A stretch of 64,000 bases of DNA, taken from positions 372,001 to 436,000 of the forward strand of contig NZ_CP154858.1 in NCBI RefSeq assembly GCF_041153465.1, written 5' to 3'. Below are positions 43,177 through 51,728 of this stretch, piece by piece (within the stretch, counting starts at the first letter, position 1; every line of letters starts with the position of its first letter). The stretch comes from Thermohahella caldifontis (GTDB lineage: Bacteria; Pseudomonadota; Gammaproteobacteria; Pseudomonadales; Oleiphilaceae). Under the pieces are notes generated by a model. It did no database searches and was not told where the DNA came from. It saw only the letters and a list, made by a program, of their open reading frames with translations. Made by a program: the position numbers and the translations under genes.

Positions 43177-43240
43177 AAGGGGTATCGTGAAAGGGCTGTA
43201 TTCCCTACAACCTCAACAACAATAACAAGGCAGATCCGAT

Positions 43241-43984
43241 ATGAAACAGAAGGCAAAAACCCTCAAAACCCTGTTCTCCTGGCAAGGTCTCAGAGCGCTG
43301 ATTGCGATGGCTGCGGTCGTCACCCTGGTGGGCTGCACGTCGGGCAACAGTTATGTGCGTCAGGCCGACCGTAACGAGATCATCACCGTGGGCGATTCAA
43401 TCTTTGATTTGTCCGGAAAGATCCAGCAGTTTCTCGAAGAACGGGCCGGTCAGACCTTCAGGGACTATACCCTCAGCGGCGCGGAGCTTTCCGGCGGGTT
43501 TGTGGCCACACCGGTGACACAACAGTATCAGGATGCCCGGCAGGATGACCCCAATATCGAAACGATCGTCATGGATGGAGGCGGTAATGACATTCTGATT
43601 CCGGCGCTGGTGTTTGACCCTTACGGCTGCCGTACTCACTGGTGGCGGTGGAACATCTCCTCATCCTGCCGGAATCTGGTCAACGACGTTTACGTGGATC
43701 TGGTAGATCTGCTCAACACCATGGCATCCGACGGTGTGCAAAACATCATTTATCTGGGGTACTACTATCCCAAGGGCTTGCAGGCCAATCTGGCCAGGGC
43801 CGTGGATTACGGAGATACCCGTCTGGCAGACGCCTGCAGCAACACCTGGGCCAACTGCACATTTGTGGATCCCCGGCAGTTCATCAGTTCCTCCGACATC
43901 ATTATTGATGGCATTCACCCGGCCACGTCCGGCTCCCGGAAGCTGGCGGATCTGATCTGGCCACATCTGCAACCGCTGCTGTAA
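43241..43984 (+). CDS. SGNH/GDSL-type hydrolase lipoprotein
   Basis: The 247-residue product has a lipoprotein signal (hydrophobic residues 18-31, lipobox LVGC with Cys32). The SGNH motifs are visible: GDS with Ser53 in TVGDSIFDLSG, Asn116 in GGGND and Asp222/His225 in DGIHPATSG. It is therefore probably an outer-membrane or periplasm-facing esterase/lipase. It is followed by a lipase-foldase-like gene, which suggests that it, or another secreted lipase, needs that foldase. It begins after a 266-base leader region. Confidence 0.85.
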   Translation: MKQKAKTLKTLFSWQGLRALIAMAAVVTLVGCTSGNSYVRQADRNEIITVGDSIFDLSGKIQQFLEERAGQTFRDYTLSGAELSGGFVATPVTQQYQDARQDDPNIETIVMDGGGNDILIPALVFDPYGCRTHWWRWNISSSCRNLVNDVYVDLVDLLNTMASDGVQNIIYLGYYYPKGLQANLARAVDYGDTRLADACSNTWANCTFVDPRQFISSSDIIIDGIHPATSGSRKLADLIWPHLQPLL

Positions 43985-43993
43985 CGGTTGAAC

Positions 43994-44017
43994 GCGGGGT
44001 GACTGCGGTCACCCCGC
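43994..44017 (+). repeat. Perfect 10-bp hairpin between SGNH hydrolase and chaperone genes
   Basis: GCGGGGTGAC (43994-44003) pairs with GTCACCCCGC (44008-44017) around TGCG. It begins 10 bases after the SGNH stop and ends directly before the AAAGGAG ribosome-binding site of the next gene. There is no T-tract, so it may protect the upstream mRNA end or limit expression of the chaperone rather than terminate. Confidence 0.85.
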
Positions 44018-44031
44018 AAAGGAGTGTAGCC

Positions 44032-45072
44032 ATGAAGATCATGCGATATGGTTCGGTCATCGCCGGACTGGGACTCATGCTGGCCGGAAGTTTCCTTGTC
44101 GGTGTTTCCGGAGTGGGGGAGTGGCTGGGCGACAATCTTGCGGCCAATTCCACACCTGTGCCGGAGAGGACAGCGCAGCCGGAACCGGACTCACAGACAA
44201 CCGGCCAGGATCGCCGGGAAGCCCTCAGACTCAGCCTCATCCGTCGTCTGCGCGAAGACTACGGCACCTACGTGAACTCGGTGGCTGCCCGTGCCGAGCT
44301 GCGTGACTTGCGGGACTCGCTGATCAAGGCCTGGCCTGACGAGGGCGATGCCCTGTTCAGGTCGGTGATCCGGGGTGCGTTTCCCGAGCAGGCGGAGGCC
44401 ATTCTGAACCTGATTGCCCGCCTGGATGCGTATGATGAATGGGTGATTCGCGAGCTGGTCAGCCTGAACCACATGGACCCCCTCTCCAGACAGGGCACAC
44501 TTTGGGCCAAGCGCCGGGAAATGTTCGGTGACGACGCCGAACAGCTCTGGCAGGACGAGCTGCGTTCGCGGGAAGCCCGGGCGCAAACCGTCCAGCAGAC
44601 CGTTGCGTTGCTGAACAAGGCGGACGAGACGCCCATGGAGGAGCGCCTTTATCTGCTCCGCACCACGCTTGAAGAACAATACCGCAATACGGTGGAAGCC
44701 CCGCTCGTCAATGCGGGCCTGGTTGCCCAGGTCTTTTTCAGGCTGGATTCGGTTCAGAACGACCTAAAGCGACTGCCACCGGATGCGAGACAGTCACGAA
44801 TCAATGCGCTGCGCAGGCAGATGGGGTTGACCGAGGCACAGGTGGCGGCACTGGAGAAGCAGGACCAGCAGCGCCAGAAACAATGGGAAACCGGGATGGC
44901 ATACATGGAGGCCCGGCGGGCGCTGACGGCACGTTATCACGGGCAACCGCCGGCTGCGGAACTGGACGCGCTGCGCCGGCAATATTTCGGGAGCAATGCC
45001 GTCACCATTGCGCGCGAGGAAGCACAGGGATTCTTCCGCTTCGAGCGACCGCGCCTGTACGGTCGCAACTAA
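44032..45072 (+). CDS. Lipase-specific foldase (LipB/Lif)-like protein, divergent
   Basis: The 346-residue product starts at the ATG after AAAGGAG. It has an N-terminal membrane anchor (about residues 7-27, VIAGLGLMLAGSFLVGVS), a Pro/Thr-rich linker, and a long, all-helical, Arg/Glu/Leu-rich periplasmic domain with the lipase-chaperone style of segments such as KRREMFGDDAEQLWQDEL and ALRRQMGLTEAQVAALE. The classic RxxFDY(F/C)LSAxGE foldase motif is not seen; the nearest region reads RRLREDYGTYVNSVAA. Family assignment is therefore moderate. Confidence 0.7.
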   Translation: MKIMRYGSVIAGLGLMLAGSFLVGVSGVGEWLGDNLAANSTPVPERTAQPEPDSQTTGQDRREALRLSLIRRLREDYGTYVNSVAARAELRDLRDSLIKAWPDEGDALFRSVIRGAFPEQAEAILNLIARLDAYDEWVIRELVSLNHMDPLSRQGTLWAKRREMFGDDAEQLWQDELRSREARAQTVQQTVALLNKADETPMEERLYLLRTTLEEQYRNTVEAPLVNAGLVAQVFFRLDSVQNDLKRLPPDARQSRINALRRQMGLTEAQVAALEKQDQQRQKQWETGMAYMEARRALTARYHGQPPAAELDALRRQYFGSNAVTIAREEAQGFFRFERPRLYGRN

Positions 45073-45086
45073 GCCGAGGCGCAGCG

Positions 45087-46034
45087 TCAGCCAGCAGCCG
45101 GCATGACCGGCTGCACGACCTTCCGGTCCTGAAGTCCTGCCCAGAAACGGGCCAGGTTGACGTTATGGTTTTCCTTCCACCGGTACAGCCTGATTTCTAC
45201 CGGGATATCCCACTCGGGGCCGCCGGCGCGCACCAGTTTGCCGAACTGTTCGGCCTCCTGGGCCAGTCGCGACGGAATCCAGCCCACGCCGAACCCCTCC
45301 TTGATCATGGCCTTGATGCTCACCGAGTGAAAGTTGGTGTTGACCGTGGTCAGAAACGGCGGCTGTGACCGCGCCTGCAAGGAAGCGGAGACGACGGGCT
45401 TCAGCGGCGCACCGTGGTGGTAGTCGATGAACGGCAGCGGGCGACGGCGTGATCCCGGCAACGCGTAGCGGGGTCTGCCGGACTCATCCGGGACAGAGTA
45501 GGGCACCAGTTTCTCGTCGCAGAGCCGGACAAACTCGAATTCGTTGCGTCCCAGATCGCCGGCAATATCCAACGCCGGATGCCAGTAGTACATCATGAGG
45601 TCGCAGCGCTTCTGGAGCAGGGCCTGAACAAAGTCGCGGGGTTCCCAGGCCGTGGACTTGAGGTTCAGCTCGACATCCACTTCCTGACGCGCACAGAAGG
45701 GTTCGACCCAGCTCTTGTAGAGACACAGATACAGCGTCTGGGACGTGGCAAAGACGAGCCGGTTTTCCTGTCGCTGACGAATCTGCTGGCAGCGTTCCCG
45801 CGTGTCGGCCAGCAGTTCGGTGATTTCCCGCGCACTTTCCAGAAAGATCTCCCCGGCCGGTGTCAGTGACAACGGCAGCGAGTTGCGGTCGATCAGCTGC
45901 ACCCCCATTTCTTCTTCCAGCATCTTGATGCGGCGGCTGAACGTCGGTTGGGTGACATTCTGCTCCTCCGCTGCGCGGGAGAAATGGCGTGTGCGGGCCA
46001 GCGCGATAAAATCTTCAAGCCAGCGAATTTCCAT
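45087..46034 (-). CDS. LysR-family regulator, YjiE/HypT-like
   Basis: The 315-residue protein has an N-terminal LysR helix-turn-helix (LARTRHFSRAAEEQNVTQPT, then FSRRIKMLEEEMG) and a substrate-binding domain. The start WLEDFIALARTRHFS and the C-terminal GVGWIPSRLA segment resemble the YjiE/HypT subgroup, which includes the hypochlorite-responsive regulator of E. coli; the redox role is not shown here. It starts 12 bases after the dppF-like stop, so it is probably the last gene of the peptide-transporter operon. Confidence 0.88.
   Translation of the reverse strand: MEIRWLEDFIALARTRHFSRAAEEQNVTQPTFSRRIKMLEEEMGVQLIDRNSLPLSLTPAGEIFLESAREITELLADTRERCQQIRQRQENRLVFATSQTLYLCLYKSWVEPFCARQEVDVELNLKSTAWEPRDFVQALLQKRCDLMMYYWHPALDIAGDLGRNEFEFVRLCDEKLVPYSVPDESGRPRYALPGSRRRPLPFIDYHHGAPLKPVVSASLQARSQPPFLTTVNTNFHSVSIKAMIKEGFGVGWIPSRLAQEAEQFGKLVRAGGPEWDIPVEIRLYRWKENHNVNLARFWAGLQDRKVVQPVMPAAG
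45094..45114. terminator. Hairpin at the convergent chaperone/LysR ends
   Basis: GCAGCCGG-CATGA-CCGGCTGC is a perfect 8-bp stem just past the chaperone stop and inside the last codons of the convergent LysR gene. It lacks a T-tract. It may slow or end transcription from either side. Confidence 0.35.
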
Positions 46035-46046
46035 CCGGTGATCCGT

Positions 46047-47063
46047 TCAAAGGCGACCTTCCTCGACAGCATGACACGCGACCCGCGTTTCGTCCACTGT
46101 TCTCAGCTTCGGAACCTCGTTACGGCAGCGCTCGTTGGCATAGGGGCAACGCCCGTGGAACACGCACCCGGAGGGCAGGTTGACCGGCGTCGGCACCTCG
46201 CCCTTGAGCCGGATGAAGTTCGGCCGGTCGTCCTTGAGTCGCGGAATCGCGCTCAGCAACGCCTGCGTATAAGGGTGACGCGGCATGGCGAACAGCTTGC
46301 GGGTGGGGGCATATTCGCACACCGTCCCCAGATACATCACTGCCACCGAGGTGCCGAAGTGCTCGACCACGGCCAGGTCGTGGGTGATGAACATGTAGGT
46401 CAGGTTGCGCTGTTCGCGGGCATCCATCAGCAGGTTCAGCACCTGGGCCTGGATGGAGACATCCAGTGCCGAAATGGGTTCGTCCGCCACAATGAATTCC
46501 GGGTCCACAATCAGAGCCCGCGCGATACTGATCCGCTGTCTCTGCCCGCCCGAAAATTCATGGGGGTAGCGCACACCCCAGGACGGATCCACGCCCACCG
46601 AGAACATGACCTCGTGGATCTTGTCCCGGCGCTCGGTGGCAGACAACTCCGGCTGGTGAAACCGGATGGGCTCTTCCAGCGTCTGGAAGATGGTCATGCG
46701 CGGATTCAGGGACGCATACGGATTCTGAAAGATCATCTGCATGCGCTTTCGCCAGGGCAGCAGGGCCTTCTGGCTCAGGTGATCGATGCGCTGTCCGTCG
46801 TAATGGATCTCGCCCGACGTGGGCGAGATCAGCCCCATGACCGTCCGGGCCACCGTGGACTTGCCGCAGCCGGACTCACCGACCACGCACAGGGCTTCAC
46901 CACGCGGGATGTCCAGTGTGACACCGTTGATGGCATGCACGTATTCCTGCTTGCGCACCAGCTTGCCCTTCTCGAACTTCAGCTGATCCAGAAAATCCCC
47001 TGAAATGCTGAAGCGCTTGTAGAGATTGCGGATTTCCAGCAGGGACTTGCCCGTATTACTCAT
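46047..47063 (-). CDS. dppF: Peptide ABC transporter ATP-binding protein, DppF/OppF-like
   Basis: The ATG at 47063 gives 338 residues; longer in-frame starts lie within dppD. Walker A GESGCGKST, signature FSGGQRQRISIARAL and Walker B EFIVADEPISALD are intact, and the C-terminal oligopeptide-binding extension has the Cys motif CVFHGRCPYANERC that binds an iron-sulfur cluster in related proteins. It overlaps dppD by 8 bases and forms the ATPase pair with it. Confidence 0.92.
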   Translation of the reverse strand: MSNTGKSLLEIRNLYKRFSISGDFLDQLKFEKGKLVRKQEYVHAINGVTLDIPRGEALCVVGESGCGKSTVARTVMGLISPTSGEIHYDGQRIDHLSQKALLPWRKRMQMIFQNPYASLNPRMTIFQTLEEPIRFHQPELSATERRDKIHEVMFSVGVDPSWGVRYPHEFSGGQRQRISIARALIVDPEFIVADEPISALDVSIQAQVLNLLMDAREQRNLTYMFITHDLAVVEHFGTSVAVMYLGTVCEYAPTRKLFAMPRHPYTQALLSAIPRLKDDRPNFIRLKGEVPTPVNLPSGCVFHGRCPYANERCRNEVPKLRTVDETRVACHAVEEGRL

Positions 47064-48039
47064 CCTCGGCCTCCCGGACCAGTTCTTCGACCATGTGACA
47101 CGCCACTTCGCAGCCACCCGAACGGACGAAGGTGGGGAGGATGTGCTTGCAGGCGTCACGCACGTAGTCGCAACGCGGATGGAAGGGGCAGCCCGGCGGA
47201 ATGCGATGCAAAGGAGGCATGGTGCCGCGGATCTGATTCAGTCTCTGGCCGGGCAGTGCCTGCTGGGGCAGGGCATTGATCAGGCCCTGAGTATAGGGGT
47301 GTTGCGGGTCATTGATGATTTCCCGGGTCGGGCCCTGTTCGATGATCCGGCCCGCATACATCACGACCATTCGCTGGGTGACCTGGGAGACCACGCCCAG
47401 ATCGTGTGTGATGAGGATCAGCGCAAGATTCTGACTTTCGCACAGATCCAGGAGCAGGGCCATGATTTCTGCCTGAATGGTCACGTCCAGCGCCGTGGTG
47501 GGTTCATCCGCAATAATGATGTCCGGGTTGAGCAGCAGGGCGATGGCAATGATGACACGCTGCCGCATGCCACCGGACAACTCGTGGGGATACTGGTCCA
47601 GCCGGGTTTCTGGGGAAGGAATCTGAACCAGGCGCAGCTTCTCCACAGCGATGGCCCGGGCTTCATCGACAGAAATCTGAGTGTGCGCCGTCAGGCACTC
47701 CACCATCTGCTGTCCGATGGTCAGCACCGGGTTGAGTGTCATCATCGGATCCTGAAAGATCATGCTGATCCGGTTGCCCCGGATCTTGCGCATCTGTTCC
47801 GGGGACAGGCTCGCCAGATCCTGGCCTTCGAAAAGAATCTGGCCTCCGGAAATGTAACCCGGCCGGCTGATGAGATTGAGGATGGAGAAGGCGGCCACGG
47901 ACTTGCCGGCACCGGATTCGCCGACAATGCCCAGCCGTTCGCCCCGGTTGAGCGTGAAACTGATGTCATGCAGTGCAGTCACATCGCCGGTTCTCAGACC
48001 GAAACGGACCTGCAGGTTCTTGACCTCGAGAAGTGCCAT
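47056..48039 (-). CDS. dppD: Peptide ABC transporter ATP-binding protein, DppD/OppD-like
   Basis: The 327-residue ATPase has Walker A GESGAGKSVAA, signature LSGGMRQRVIIAIAL and Walker B DIIIADEPTTALD, plus the C-terminal oligopeptide domain with CPFHPRCDYVRDAC. It drives import of di- or oligopeptides together with DppF. It starts 3 bases after the dppC stop. Family members also carry nickel or heme, so the substrate is inferred from the binding protein. Confidence 0.92.
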   Translation of the reverse strand: MALLEVKNLQVRFGLRTGDVTALHDISFTLNRGERLGIVGESGAGKSVAAFSILNLISRPGYISGGQILFEGQDLASLSPEQMRKIRGNRISMIFQDPMMTLNPVLTIGQQMVECLTAHTQISVDEARAIAVEKLRLVQIPSPETRLDQYPHELSGGMRQRVIIAIALLLNPDIIIADEPTTALDVTIQAEIMALLLDLCESQNLALILITHDLGVVSQVTQRMVVMYAGRIIEQGPTREIINDPQHPYTQGLINALPQQALPGQRLNQIRGTMPPLHRIPPGCPFHPRCDYVRDACKHILPTFVRSGGCEVACHMVEELVREAEDE

Positions 48040-48042
48040 GTG

Positions 48043-48996
48043 TCAGCCCTTGTAGAGTTTCGGATTGAGTACGTCGCGGAGCCAGTCGCCCAGCAGATTC
48101 ATCACCAGCACCAGACCGATGAGAACCAGACCGGGGATGATGGTGATCCACCAGGCCCCTGAAAAGATGTACTCGAATCCGGAAGAAATCAGCGAGCCCA
48201 GGGAGGGCTTGGAAACCGGCATGCCCAGTCCGAGGAAAGACAGGGAGGCCTCGGAAATGATGGCATTGGCAATCTGCACGGTGGAAATGACCAGAATGGG
48301 TGACAGCGTATTGGGCAGAATGTGCCTGAACATGATCCGTGCCGAGGGCATACCCATGACCCTTGCCGCATCCACGTATTCCTTCTTCTTCTCGGCCAGC
48401 ACCGAGGCGCGGATGGTTCGCGCATACTGGGGCCATTCCGCAATACCGATGACGAGAATCAACATGATGAGCGCCAGTTCCTGATACAGCTCCGTGCCGA
48501 AAGCGGCCTGAAAGACGGCCAGCACGATGATGGCGACCATCATGGTGGAGAAGGACAGCTGAACGTCCGCGATGCGCATGAGAATGGCATCCACGCGCCC
48601 TCCGAAGTAGCCGGCAGTCAACCCCAGCACCACCCCCAGGAAGGCCTGCAGCAGCACGGCGCCGATGCCGATGGTCAGTGAAATGCGTGTGCCATAGAGA
48701 ATGGTGGACCAGAGGTCCCGGCCCTGTGCATCGGTACCCAGAATAAAGCGTTCGTCACCGTTCTCTTCCCAGATGGGCGGCAGTTCCGAGTCCATGATGT
48801 CGATCTGCGTCTGATCGTACGGATCATAGGGCGCAATGACCGGTGCCAGCAGTGCCGCCATCACGTAGATGAACAGCAGGGTGAAGCTGATGATGGCCAC
48901 CTTGTCGCGTTTGAAACTGTGCCAGAAGTGGGAGTCACGGAAACGTTCCCACGCGGAAGGTGCTGCTTCCTGTTCCAGAACTGTCTGATCACTCAT
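48043..48996 (-). CDS. dppC: Peptide ABC transporter permease DppC
   Basis: The 317-residue permease has an N-terminal OppC_N segment (WHSFKRDKVAIISFTLLFIY), a periplasmic loop with GTDAQGRDLWSTILYGTRIS, and the EAA loop VDAARVMGMPSARIMFRHILPN that docks the ATPases. Five or six transmembrane helices are visible. It overlaps dppB by 4 bases. Confidence 0.93.
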   Translation of the reverse strand: MSDQTVLEQEAAPSAWERFRDSHFWHSFKRDKVAIISFTLLFIYVMAALLAPVIAPYDPYDQTQIDIMDSELPPIWEENGDERFILGTDAQGRDLWSTILYGTRISLTIGIGAVLLQAFLGVVLGLTAGYFGGRVDAILMRIADVQLSFSTMMVAIIVLAVFQAAFGTELYQELALIMLILVIGIAEWPQYARTIRASVLAEKKKEYVDAARVMGMPSARIMFRHILPNTLSPILVISTVQIANAIISEASLSFLGLGMPVSKPSLGSLISSGFEYIFSGAWWITIIPGLVLIGLVLVMNLLGDWLRDVLNPKLYKG

Positions 48997-49973
48997 GCCT
49001 TATTGCCTGCAACTTTGACCATGGGATTTACCAGACCATAAATCAGGTCAACCACCGTATTGGTCACAACGAAAATGGCGCCGACGACGATCAGATACGC
49101 CACAATCAGTGGGGTATCCACCCGGTTGACGGCCTCAAGGAAAAGAAAACCCATGCCCGGCCACTGGAACACGGTTTCGGTCAGTATGGTGTAGGCCACC
49201 ATGGTGCCAATCTGGACGCCACCGACGGTGATGACCGGCAGCATGGTATTCTTGAATGCGTGGACAAAATAAATCCGTGCCGGCGACAGGCCCTTGGCCC
49301 ATGCAAAGCGTACATAGTCCTGCTCCAGTACCTCCATCATCTCCGAGCGGATCAGGCGGATGAAGAGGGGCAGCATGATGGATGCAAGCGAAACGGCAGG
49401 CAGTACCAGATGTTTCAGCCCGTCAGCCGTTACCAGTCCGGTATTCCAGTACCCGAAGACGTGTACGGTTTCCCCGCGCCCGAAGGACGGCATCCACCCG
49501 AGCTCAATGGCAAAGATGAACATCAGCATGATGGCGGTCAGGAAGACCGGGATAGAAATTCCGACAATACTCAGGCCCATGACCACCTTGGTCAGCCAGG
49601 CTTGCGGGCGAATGGCGCAATAGATGCCCAGAGGAATGGACAGCGTCACGATAATCAGTGTGGCCGCAAAGACCAGCTCCAGCGTTGCCGGAAGCTTCTT
49701 CAGAATGACCGTCAGTGCCGGCTCCTTGAAGAAATAGGAGGTGCCCAGGTCTCCATGCAGGGCGTTTTTCAGAAAGCGGCCATACTGCACCAGAAAGGGA
49801 TCGTTGAGACCGAGCTGTTCACGCAGTGCGTCACGCTCCGCCTCAGATACGGACTGCCCCACCATCTCGCGAAGGGGGTCACCCAGATTGTCCTGTATGG
49901 AAAAGCTGATCAGGCTGATCACGAACATCACAATGATGCCCTGAATCAGTCTGCGAATAAAAAATGCCAGCAT
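48993..49973 (-). CDS. dppB: Peptide ABC transporter permease DppB
   Basis: The 326-residue permease has the N-terminal helix FFIRRLIQGIIVMFVISLIS, the conserved GDLGTSYFF, and the EAA loop VRFAWAKGLSPARIYFVHAF. Length and layout are standard for DppB. It lies downstream of dppA, separated by 59 bases that contain a terminator-like hairpin. Confidence 0.93.
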   Translation of the reverse strand: MLAFFIRRLIQGIIVMFVISLISFSIQDNLGDPLREMVGQSVSEAERDALREQLGLNDPFLVQYGRFLKNALHGDLGTSYFFKEPALTVILKKLPATLELVFAATLIIVTLSIPLGIYCAIRPQAWLTKVVMGLSIVGISIPVFLTAIMLMFIFAIELGWMPSFGRGETVHVFGYWNTGLVTADGLKHLVLPAVSLASIMLPLFIRLIRSEMMEVLEQDYVRFAWAKGLSPARIYFVHAFKNTMLPVITVGGVQIGTMVAYTILTETVFQWPGMGFLFLEAVNRVDTPLIVAYLIVVGAIFVVTNTVVDLIYGLVNPMVKVAGNKA

Positions 49974-49992
49974 GATTCACCTTGTAGCCTGC

Positions 49993-50018
49993 AAAAAGGG
50001 CGCGCATGTGCGCGCCCT
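49993..50018 (-). terminator. Hairpin with T-tract between dppA and dppB
   Basis: Read on the minus strand, AGGGCGCGCA and TGCGCGCCCT form a 10-bp stem followed by TTTTT. It sits between dppA and dppB. Partial termination here would give more binding protein than permease, which is common in such operons. Confidence 0.75.
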
Positions 50019-50032
50019 GTCGGCGATTCGCC

Positions 50033-51595
50033 TTACTTGACGACCAGGTCACCCAGGTACGGGAAGTTCATGACGTTGACGACGTCTTCGATCATGACAT
50101 TCTTCTTGCTTGCCCAGGCCAGGTTCTGCCAGTGCAAGGGAATGAATGCGGCTTCGTCATACAGGATCTTTTCGATGCCCTGCATGATTTCCGCCCGCTT
50201 CTTCGGATCGGTTTCGACATTGGCCTGGCGAACCATCTCGTCCACTTTCGGGTTGCAGTAGTTGCCACTGTTGTACTGGCCCCATCCTGTCTTTTCATCC
50301 GGACAGGTAGCGAGGAACTCGTAGAAGTTGTTGGAGTCCTCGGTATCGGAGTGCCAGCCAATCATCATGATGTCAGCAGACCGTTTGTCGAACTCGGGCC
50401 AGTACTGAGCCTTCGGCATGGTCTTCAGGTCTACCTTGATGTTGATCTTGGACAGCATGGCTGCAACCGCCTGAGCAATTTTCTCGTCATTCACATAGCG
50501 GTTGTTGGGCGCCATCATGGTGACCGTGAAGCCATTTTCATACCCGGCTTCCTTCATCAGCTGCTTTGCCTTCTTCAGATCAAAGCGCGGCTTGAGGTCC
50601 GGGTTATGGCCGAGATAGCCTTTCGGACTCATCTGCGCGGCAGGTGTGGCAAAGCCCTTCATGATCTTCTTGACAATGCCCACCTGGTTGACGGCATAGT
50701 TGATGGCCTGACGGACGCGTACATCCTTGAATTCCGGACGGCGGTTCTGGTTCATCTGGAACATGATGATCCGGGTGCCGCTCATGGTGACCAGCTTGTC
50801 CTTGTCGCTCTTGCGAATACGCTCCAGATCATTGGGCGGAACCGGTGCGATGAAGTCCACATCTCCGGAGAGCAGGGCAGCGACACGGGTCGGGTCTTCC
50901 TTGATCGGTGTCAGCGTAATGTGATCAACATTGCCCTTTGATGCCTTGTCCCAGTAATCCTTGAAGCGCGCGAACTCAACCCGCACACCCTGTTCACGAT
51001 AGGTAATGGTGTAGGGGCCGGTGCCACTGACGTGGCGGGAGGCAAAGGAGTTGCCGTGCTTGACGATGGCATCCTTGGGATTGCCGTTTTCGTCAGTCCC
51101 GCTGTAGAACGCACTGTCCATCGGGAAGATGTAGGTGGCATTGTTGAGTACCAGCGGGAAGGGATTCTTGGTGACCAGGTCTACGGTATAGTCATCGACC
51201 TGCTTTGCCGCCTCGAATGGCTCGAAGATGCCCTTGAAGTCGGGAGAGTTGCGCAGACGGTTGAAGGTCCACACCACGTCCTTGGCGGTCAGGGTATTGC
51301 CGCTGTGGAACTTGACACCCTTGCGGAGGTAGAAGCGAACGGTGCGGTCGTCAATCCGTTCCCACTTTTCAGCCAGACGCGGCTCGAAAGTCAAATCCTT
51401 GGTCCAGCGCACGAGCGGATCAAAAACCATGTGTGACAGTTGCAATGTGCCGCCTGACAGCTGCTCATGCGGGTCGAGGGATACCGGATCGGCATCGTAG
51501 GCGACCTTGAGGTCTGCCGCCATGACAGGAGAAGCAATCAGCCCCAGGCTGAGCGCCGCACCAGCGAGATAATGGAGAGCTTTTTTCTTTTTCAT
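50033..51595 (-). CDS. dppA: Peptide ABC transporter substrate-binding protein DppA
   Basis: The ATG at 51595 follows AAAGGA and gives 520 residues with a clear Sec signal peptide (KKKKALHYLAGAALSLGLIA, cleavage after VMA). The mature protein is an SBP_bac_5 type periplasmic binding protein: YDADPVSLDPHEQLSGG, then KGVKFHSGNTLTAKDVVWTF and ATYIFPMDSAFYSG. It is the first gene of the transporter operon. The cargo is probably short peptides; exact specificity cannot be read from the sequence. Confidence 0.94.
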   Translation of the reverse strand: MKKKKALHYLAGAALSLGLIASPVMAADLKVAYDADPVSLDPHEQLSGGTLQLSHMVFDPLVRWTKDLTFEPRLAEKWERIDDRTVRFYLRKGVKFHSGNTLTAKDVVWTFNRLRNSPDFKGIFEPFEAAKQVDDYTVDLVTKNPFPLVLNNATYIFPMDSAFYSGTDENGNPKDAIVKHGNSFASRHVSGTGPYTITYREQGVRVEFARFKDYWDKASKGNVDHITLTPIKEDPTRVAALLSGDVDFIAPVPPNDLERIRKSDKDKLVTMSGTRIIMFQMNQNRRPEFKDVRVRQAINYAVNQVGIVKKIMKGFATPAAQMSPKGYLGHNPDLKPRFDLKKAKQLMKEAGYENGFTVTMMAPNNRYVNDEKIAQAVAAMLSKINIKVDLKTMPKAQYWPEFDKRSADIMMIGWHSDTEDSNNFYEFLATCPDEKTGWGQYNSGNYCNPKVDEMVRQANVETDPKKRAEIMQGIEKILYDEAAFIPLHWQNLAWASKKNVMIEDVVNVMNFPYLGDLVVK

Positions 51596-51624
51596 TATGG
51601 TTTTCCTTTGTTGTTGCGTTTGCC

Positions 51625-51644
51625 GAATGGACATACGTCCATTC
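51625..51644. promoter_or_regulatory. Inverted repeat upstream of dppA
   Basis: GAATGGAC-ATAC-GTCCATTC is a perfect 8-bp inverted repeat, 30 bases before the dppA start. It may be an operator, possibly of the LysR or another regulator, or a leader hairpin. The rest of the 133-base gap to tmcA showed no convincing promoter. Confidence 0.45.
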
Positions 51645-51728
51645 AGGCTACAGAAATCCGGCGCAATGACCAATCGAAAATATGAAAGACGTTATGTGCG
51701 GAATGAATGACGAGGGGGCAGGGCGCGA

